From JBAYIE01 sp965279165 (GTDB lineage Bacteria > Bacteroidota > Bacteroidia > UKL13-3): a stretch of DNA of 64,000 bases. Position numbers and translations under genes: made by a program. Where the stretch lies: the NCBI GenBank assembly GCA_965279165.1, contig OZ257140.1:930001-994000 (forward strand). The letters are read 5' to 3'. Below, one piece after another: positions 60,284-64,000 of this stretch. The notes beneath the pieces were generated by a model that was not told where the DNA came from, did no database searches, and was given only the letters and a program-made list of their open reading frames with translations. Positions within the stretch are counted from its first letter, which is position 1. Each line of letters begins with the position of its first letter.

Positions 60284-61219
60284 ATGAGAGATACGAGAAT
60301 AAAAATTTCAACTCCCGAGCTCGACAAAGAGGAAATGGAATGGTGGAATAAAAATGCAGGTACCATCGAAACCATTTGGGCCCAAACCTATGCGCTTCAA
60401 TCCTGCATCCGGAAACCATATCTTTTAAAGGCGAAAAAATTTCTACAAGGCGACAACGACAAAACGATGATTTGGGAAGTTGGTTGTGGTACCGGTTGGG
60501 TTTGTCGTATGATCGCAGATGAAAATTTTCATGTTACCGGTACCGATTTTTCCCAATCCCAAATTCAGATTGCCCGCGATACAGCAGCTGCTTTTGGAAA
60601 AGAAAAATTCTGTAATTACCTCTTAACGGATGCGTCTACCCTGGTTGAGAACCACAATGGCATTTTGATTTCTGCTTTGCTACACCACCTTTCGGAACAA
60701 GAACTCGAAAAGTTTTTTACCTTATTTGAATCGCAGAAAAAAGGCACAAAAGTATTTATGTATGAGCCGGTGTTTATTGAAGCAAAATCAAATAATGGGC
60801 AACTAATCGCATTGCTTTACAAACAAGTACCGAAATTATTCCGTACCCTAACCGGAGTATGTATTGCATTAACCGGAAAGAAAAACCGGGATCTGGATGA
60901 CAAGGTAAATGCATTGTATAGCCAAGCAGAGAAAAACAATTGGTTCTTATCTCCGAAAGAAGTCCCCTTTTATGAATCAGAACTCGACAATTATCTTAAC
61001 CGATACTTTACCATTCAGAAAACTTATTTTGTAAATAAATCAGACCTACATATTGCGCAAAATATGGTAATTTATAATAAGCCCGAGCCTGGCTTTATTT
61101 TTCGGAAAATTATTTTCCCATTGTCCATTTTCCTCGATCGGATATTCTTTGCACTTAATTTCAGATCCGTTACCAAAGGGCAATATTTCTTTAAGTGTTT
61201 CGAACTAATAGTGAAATAA
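60284..61219 (+). CDS. Class I SAM-dependent methyltransferase
   Basis: A 311-residue methyltransferase with motif I WEVGCGTGWVCRM (about residues 64-76) and the acidic end of strand 2 in GTDFSQSQIQIA. The rest of the fold follows to about residue 200; the C-terminal part resembles other methyltransferases of polysaccharide clusters. Substrate likely a sugar or lipid-linked intermediate. Starts 9 nt after the acyltransferase gene and ends 2 nt before the next start. Confidence 0.85.
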   Translation: MRDTRIKISTPELDKEEMEWWNKNAGTIETIWAQTYALQSCIRKPYLLKAKKFLQGDNDKTMIWEVGCGTGWVCRMIADENFHVTGTDFSQSQIQIARDTAAAFGKEKFCNYLLTDASTLVENHNGILISALLHHLSEQELEKFFTLFESQKKGTKVFMYEPVFIEAKSNNGQLIALLYKQVPKLFRTLTGVCIALTGKKNRDLDDKVNALYSQAEKNNWFLSPKEVPFYESELDNYLNRYFTIQKTYFVNKSDLHIAQNMVIYNKPEPGFIFRKIIFPLSIFLDRIFFALNFRSVTKGQYFFKCFELIVK

Positions 61220-61221
61220 GT

Positions 61222-62124
61222 ATGATTGAAAAGATTATCAGTAAAATCACCAAACTATTCTTTATCCCGCTTCAGCGCGACATATGGGAGAACCGTATCT
61301 TAACAGCCAAGGTATATATCGAAGAAATACGAAAAAAAGGAATTGTAAACAATTTATCAGAAGTTGAATTTAAAGTTTTTTCGCAATGGGGAGATGATGG
61401 TATCATTCAATATCTATTGCAACACATAGAATTTCCTCACAAAACTTTTATTGAATTTGGCGTAGAAAATTATACAGAAGCCAATACCCGTTTTTTATTA
61501 ATCAACAATAATTGGTCGGGATTAATTATGGATGGCAGCGACAAAAACATGGCTTATGTTCAAAGAGATCCTATATCGTGGCGACACGACCTACAGTTTA
61601 AAACCATTTTTATTACCGCAGAGAATATCAATCAGCTTATACAAGATTCCGGATTTGAAAAAGAAGTAGGCATTTTACATATTGATATCGATGGCAACGA
61701 TTACTTTGTATGGAAAAAAGTAGATGCCATCTCTCCTGTTGTAGTGATTATGGAATACAATAGTGTGTTCGGAATCGACAAACCAATTTCTTCGGTTTAC
61801 GACCCGGCATTCTATCGCACCACCCATCATTTCTCTAATTTATTGTATGGTTCTTCCCTCCTTTCTCTTATGGATTTGGCGAAAGAGAAAGGCTATACAT
61901 TTATTGGTTGCAACAGCGCAGGAAACAATGCTTATTTTGTAAGAAACGACAAAATCGGAAATCTAAAACCAAAAACAATTGAAGAAGGATTTGTTGATTC
62001 TAAATTTGCTGAAAGCCGAAACCGGGATGGTTCTTTATCGTACCTTAGAGGTAGCAAACGACTACAATCTTTAAAGGGAAATAAGGTTTTTAATACCCGA
62101 ACCAACCAAATAGAAATATTATAA
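61222..62124 (+). CDS. FkbM-like methyltransferase-family protein
   Basis: A 300-residue protein related to the FkbM-like group common in Bacteroidota glycan loci: FSQWGDDGIIQYLLQHIE, TFIEFGVENYTEANTRFLL (motif I-like region with FIEFGV), ILHIDIDGNDYFVWK, then VVIMEYNSVFG. Whether it is an active methyltransferase is not shown. ATG at 61222 is preferred to an upstream GTG that lies within the previous gene. Its stop overlaps the next start by one base. Confidence 0.75.
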   Translation: MIEKIISKITKLFFIPLQRDIWENRILTAKVYIEEIRKKGIVNNLSEVEFKVFSQWGDDGIIQYLLQHIEFPHKTFIEFGVENYTEANTRFLLINNNWSGLIMDGSDKNMAYVQRDPISWRHDLQFKTIFITAENINQLIQDSGFEKEVGILHIDIDGNDYFVWKKVDAISPVVVIMEYNSVFGIDKPISSVYDPAFYRTTHHFSNLLYGSSLLSLMDLAKEKGYTFIGCNSAGNNAYFVRNDKIGNLKPKTIEEGFVDSKFAESRNRDGSLSYLRGSKRLQSLKGNKVFNTRTNQIEIL

Positions 62125-63068
62125 TGAAAATTATTGTAACAGGTGGAGCAGGATTTATAGGCTCTCATTTAGTAGATTTTTTACTCGCGGATAACCACGA
62201 AGTTTGTGTAATGGATAATTTTTCGTATGGTAAATTAGCATACCTCGACACCAACAATAAAAATCTAACCATTTCCAAAGGGGATATTACCGACAAAGAA
62301 TTTACAGAAACTACAATAACCCAATTTGCCCCTGAACTTATTTTTCATCTGGCAGCATTACACCATATTCCTACATGCGAAAACAAACCGGATATTGCTT
62401 TAAATATCAATATTGTTGGCACACAGAATATTTTAAATTCTGCCTCAAAACTTGAAAGTATACAACGGATTGTGTTTGCTTCAAGTGGTGCTGTTTATGA
62501 TATAGTGGATGACCCATTGCTTGAAAACGAAACGCCAACAATTCCTTACGACGTATACAGTGTTTCCAAATTAAGCGGAGAATATCTGTTGCGTTTATGG
62601 TCAGGTAAATTTAAAAAAGAAGCTGTCGTTGCACGAATATTCAATACCATTGGTGGAAGAGAAACAAATGCACACCTTGTTCCTGAAATCATTGAACAAT
62701 TGCTTGAAGGAAAAAGCACCATTGAGTTGGGAAATCTTGAGCCCAAAAGAAGCTATATTGATGCACGCGATACCTCAATGGGTTTATACCAATTAAGTAA
62801 AATTAATGCAGATTCAAACTTCCAGGTTTTTAATCTGGGTAGAGAAGATGAATTTAATGTAAAAGAAATTGTAGACATGATTGCAGACGCACACGAATCA
62901 CCTGTTGAAATCATTCAATCGCCGGCTCGTATGCGCAAAGTAGACCGTAAAAAGCAGCTTGCTTCCATGAAAAAAACATCAGCTATAACCGGATGGATGC
63001 CAAAATATAGTGTAGCCGAAGGCATTCGCTATGCATATACCTTTGCAAAAGAAAAACGGGTTCGATAG
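62124..63068 (+). CDS. NAD-dependent sugar epimerase/dehydratase
   Basis: A 314-residue extended SDR. TGGAGFIGSHLVDFLL (about residues 6-21) binds NAD; the catalytic Tyr-Lys pair is in YDVYSVSKLSGE (YxxxK, about 142-146) with Ser in FASSGAVYD. RSYIDARD and a C-terminal UDP-sugar-binding region resemble GalE/UDP-glucose-epimerase or TDP-glucose dehydratase relatives. The exact sugar is unknown. It is translationally coupled to both neighbours (one-base and GTG overlaps). Confidence 0.9.
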   Translation: MKIIVTGGAGFIGSHLVDFLLADNHEVCVMDNFSYGKLAYLDTNNKNLTISKGDITDKEFTETTITQFAPELIFHLAALHHIPTCENKPDIALNINIVGTQNILNSASKLESIQRIVFASSGAVYDIVDDPLLENETPTIPYDVYSVSKLSGEYLLRLWSGKFKKEAVVARIFNTIGGRETNAHLVPEIIEQLLEGKSTIELGNLEPKRSYIDARDTSMGLYQLSKINADSNFQVFNLGREDEFNVKEIVDMIADAHESPVEIIQSPARMRKVDRKKQLASMKKTSAITGWMPKYSVAEGIRYAYTFAKEKRVR

Positions 63069-64000
63069 TGGCGAATAAAAAATTACATATATGCCTTAAC
63101 CTGATTGCCGATCCAAACTGGCATGCCGGCAACATTTATATTTTTAATATCATACATGCCATTGCTAAACTTCCGCAAACAGAAAGAGCCGAAATTAAAC
63201 TAAGTATCGCCACAAAAAACTTAAAAGATATTCCGGAAGAAATCAATCATAAAGTTGACCAAATTTATACGGATACATTCTTTCATTTGGTTTTCTATAA
63301 AATATTACGGATGCTTCCTGCCGGCTTGAGGTTAAAACTTTTCAATTTTAGAAAAATTAATTTCTATTATCCCGGAGGCAACCTCCCTAAAAAATGGATA
63401 TTTAATTGGGGTGGTTGGATCCCGGATTTTCAATACCGATATCTTCCGCAATTGTTCTCAAAAGAGGAATACGAAAGCAGAGAAAACAGAAATGCATTTT
63501 TAGCCAAACAGTCACCAATTCTTGCGTTCAGCAGCCAAAATGCAATGGATGATTATATCCGGTTTTTTCCAAATGATAAAGGGAACGAATTCTTGCTTCA
63601 TTTTGTGAGCAATGCAAACGAAGATTGGGTAAAAGAAGACCCAATTGTTGTGCAGAAAAAATACAATCTACCCGACAGATTTTATATGGTCTGCAATCAG
63701 TTTTGGAAACACAAAGACCATCCAACCATTATTGACGCTATTAATTTATTGAAACAACAAGGCATGGAAATCCATGTGGTTTGCACCGGTGCAACAGAAG
63801 ATTTTCGCAATCCCGATTACTATCCTTCCTTGTTGGAAAAAGCAAAAAAACTGGGTGTAGATAAGCAATTTATTGTACTTGGATTTATATCGCGCAAAGA
63901 CCAGATTCAACTTATCCGCAGAAGTCTTGCAATTATTCAACCCTCTCTTTTCGAAGGTTGGAGTACGGTTGTTGAAGATGCAAGGTCGTTGGGTAAATCA
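63068..64000 (+). CDS. Glycosyltransferase family 4 protein, 3' end outside the window
   Basis: An open frame of at least 311 codons, still open at the right edge. It starts GTG, overlapping the TAG of the epimerase gene by one base. The second half has the GT-B pattern: FYMVCNQFWKHKDHPTIIDA, HVVCTGATEDFRNPDYY, FIVLGFISRKDQIQLIRRS and the nucleotide-sugar site QPSLFEGWSTVVEDARS with the ExxxxxxxE-like spacing. It should add a sugar to the surface polysaccharide made by this locus. Truncated only by the window. Confidence 0.88.
   Translation, partial: MANKKLHICLNLIADPNWHAGNIYIFNIIHAIAKLPQTERAEIKLSIATKNLKDIPEEINHKVDQIYTDTFFHLVFYKILRMLPAGLRLKLFNFRKINFYYPGGNLPKKWIFNWGGWIPDFQYRYLPQLFSKEEYESRENRNAFLAKQSPILAFSSQNAMDDYIRFFPNDKGNEFLLHFVSNANEDWVKEDPIVVQKKYNLPDRFYMVCNQFWKHKDHPTIIDAINLLKQQGMEIHVVCTGATEDFRNPDYYPSLLEKAKKLGVDKQFIVLGFISRKDQIQLIRRSLAIIQPSLFEGWSTVVEDARSLGKS

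Overview
The window is chromosomal DNA of a low-GC (roughly 37-38% by eye) member of the Bacteroidota, probably a free-living, respiring species. The evidence is: a single fused secDF gene; promoters of the Bacteroidota type (TAnnTTTG at -7, TTG or TTTG near -33) before many genes; a tmRNA whose tag peptide reads GETNFAMAA, close to tags known in the phylum; families typical of the phylum (DUF4293, DUF5606, IcmF); and almost no Shine-Dalgarno sequences. I cannot name a genus.

Layout. 0-24 kb is mostly housekeeping: uridine kinase, SecDF, an ExbB/ExbD pair, tadA, an SDR epimerase, a beta-helix lipoprotein, FtcD, a thiolase, ThiL, LD-carboxypeptidase with mannose-1-phosphate guanylyltransferase, RecQ, a LolC/E-type permease, DedA, two rhomboids with an EEP-family hydrolase and a YffB/Spx-like protein. 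24-38 kb carries IcmF, a complete IS3-family insertion sequence, tryptophanase, the 2-oxoglutarate dehydrogenase E1 component, a glycosyltransferase and MetF. 38-45 kb carries small unknown membrane or lipoproteins, ssrA (tmRNA), thyA, an MNT/HEPN toxin-antitoxin pair and a pyruvate-dehydrogenase-type E2. 45.4-48.5 kb is a polyhydroxyalkanoate (PHA) cluster: a PhaJ-like hydratase, PhaE and a class III PhaC. 49.4-52.5 kb is an accessory block of small genes all on the minus strand, separated by long palindromic elements. 52.5-59.6 kb holds a subtilase, an acyl-CoA carboxylase beta subunit, the 4.5S SRP RNA, ArsC, a B12-binding radical SAM protein and a phosphohexomutase. 59.7-64 kb starts a surface-polysaccharide locus (acyltransferase, two methyltransferase-like proteins, epimerase, glycosyltransferase) that runs off the right edge.

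How the genes fit together. Thiolase, IcmF, the acyl-CoA carboxylase subunit, PhaJ and PhaEC together suggest a cell that handles short and branched acyl-CoAs and stores carbon as PHA granules, a trait I believe is uncommon in this phylum. The mannose-1-phosphate guanylyltransferase, the phosphohexomutase and the terminal locus feed glycan synthesis.

The most interesting structure is the block at 49.4-52.5 kb. Three intergenic elements of about 135 bp share the boxes GTTCCGCAGC and GCTGTTA at their two ends and fold into long imperfect hairpins. One has a single extrahelical base. One begins on the stop codon of the preceding gene. The genes between them are small, co-oriented and of unknown or toxin-antitoxin type. 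This is the architecture of integron gene cassettes with attC sites, here without an integrase in view (a CALIN-type array). Second, nearly every large intergenic gap is filled with degenerate 7-nt or 8-nt tandem repeats of many different sequence families, and the IS sits between two such arrays.
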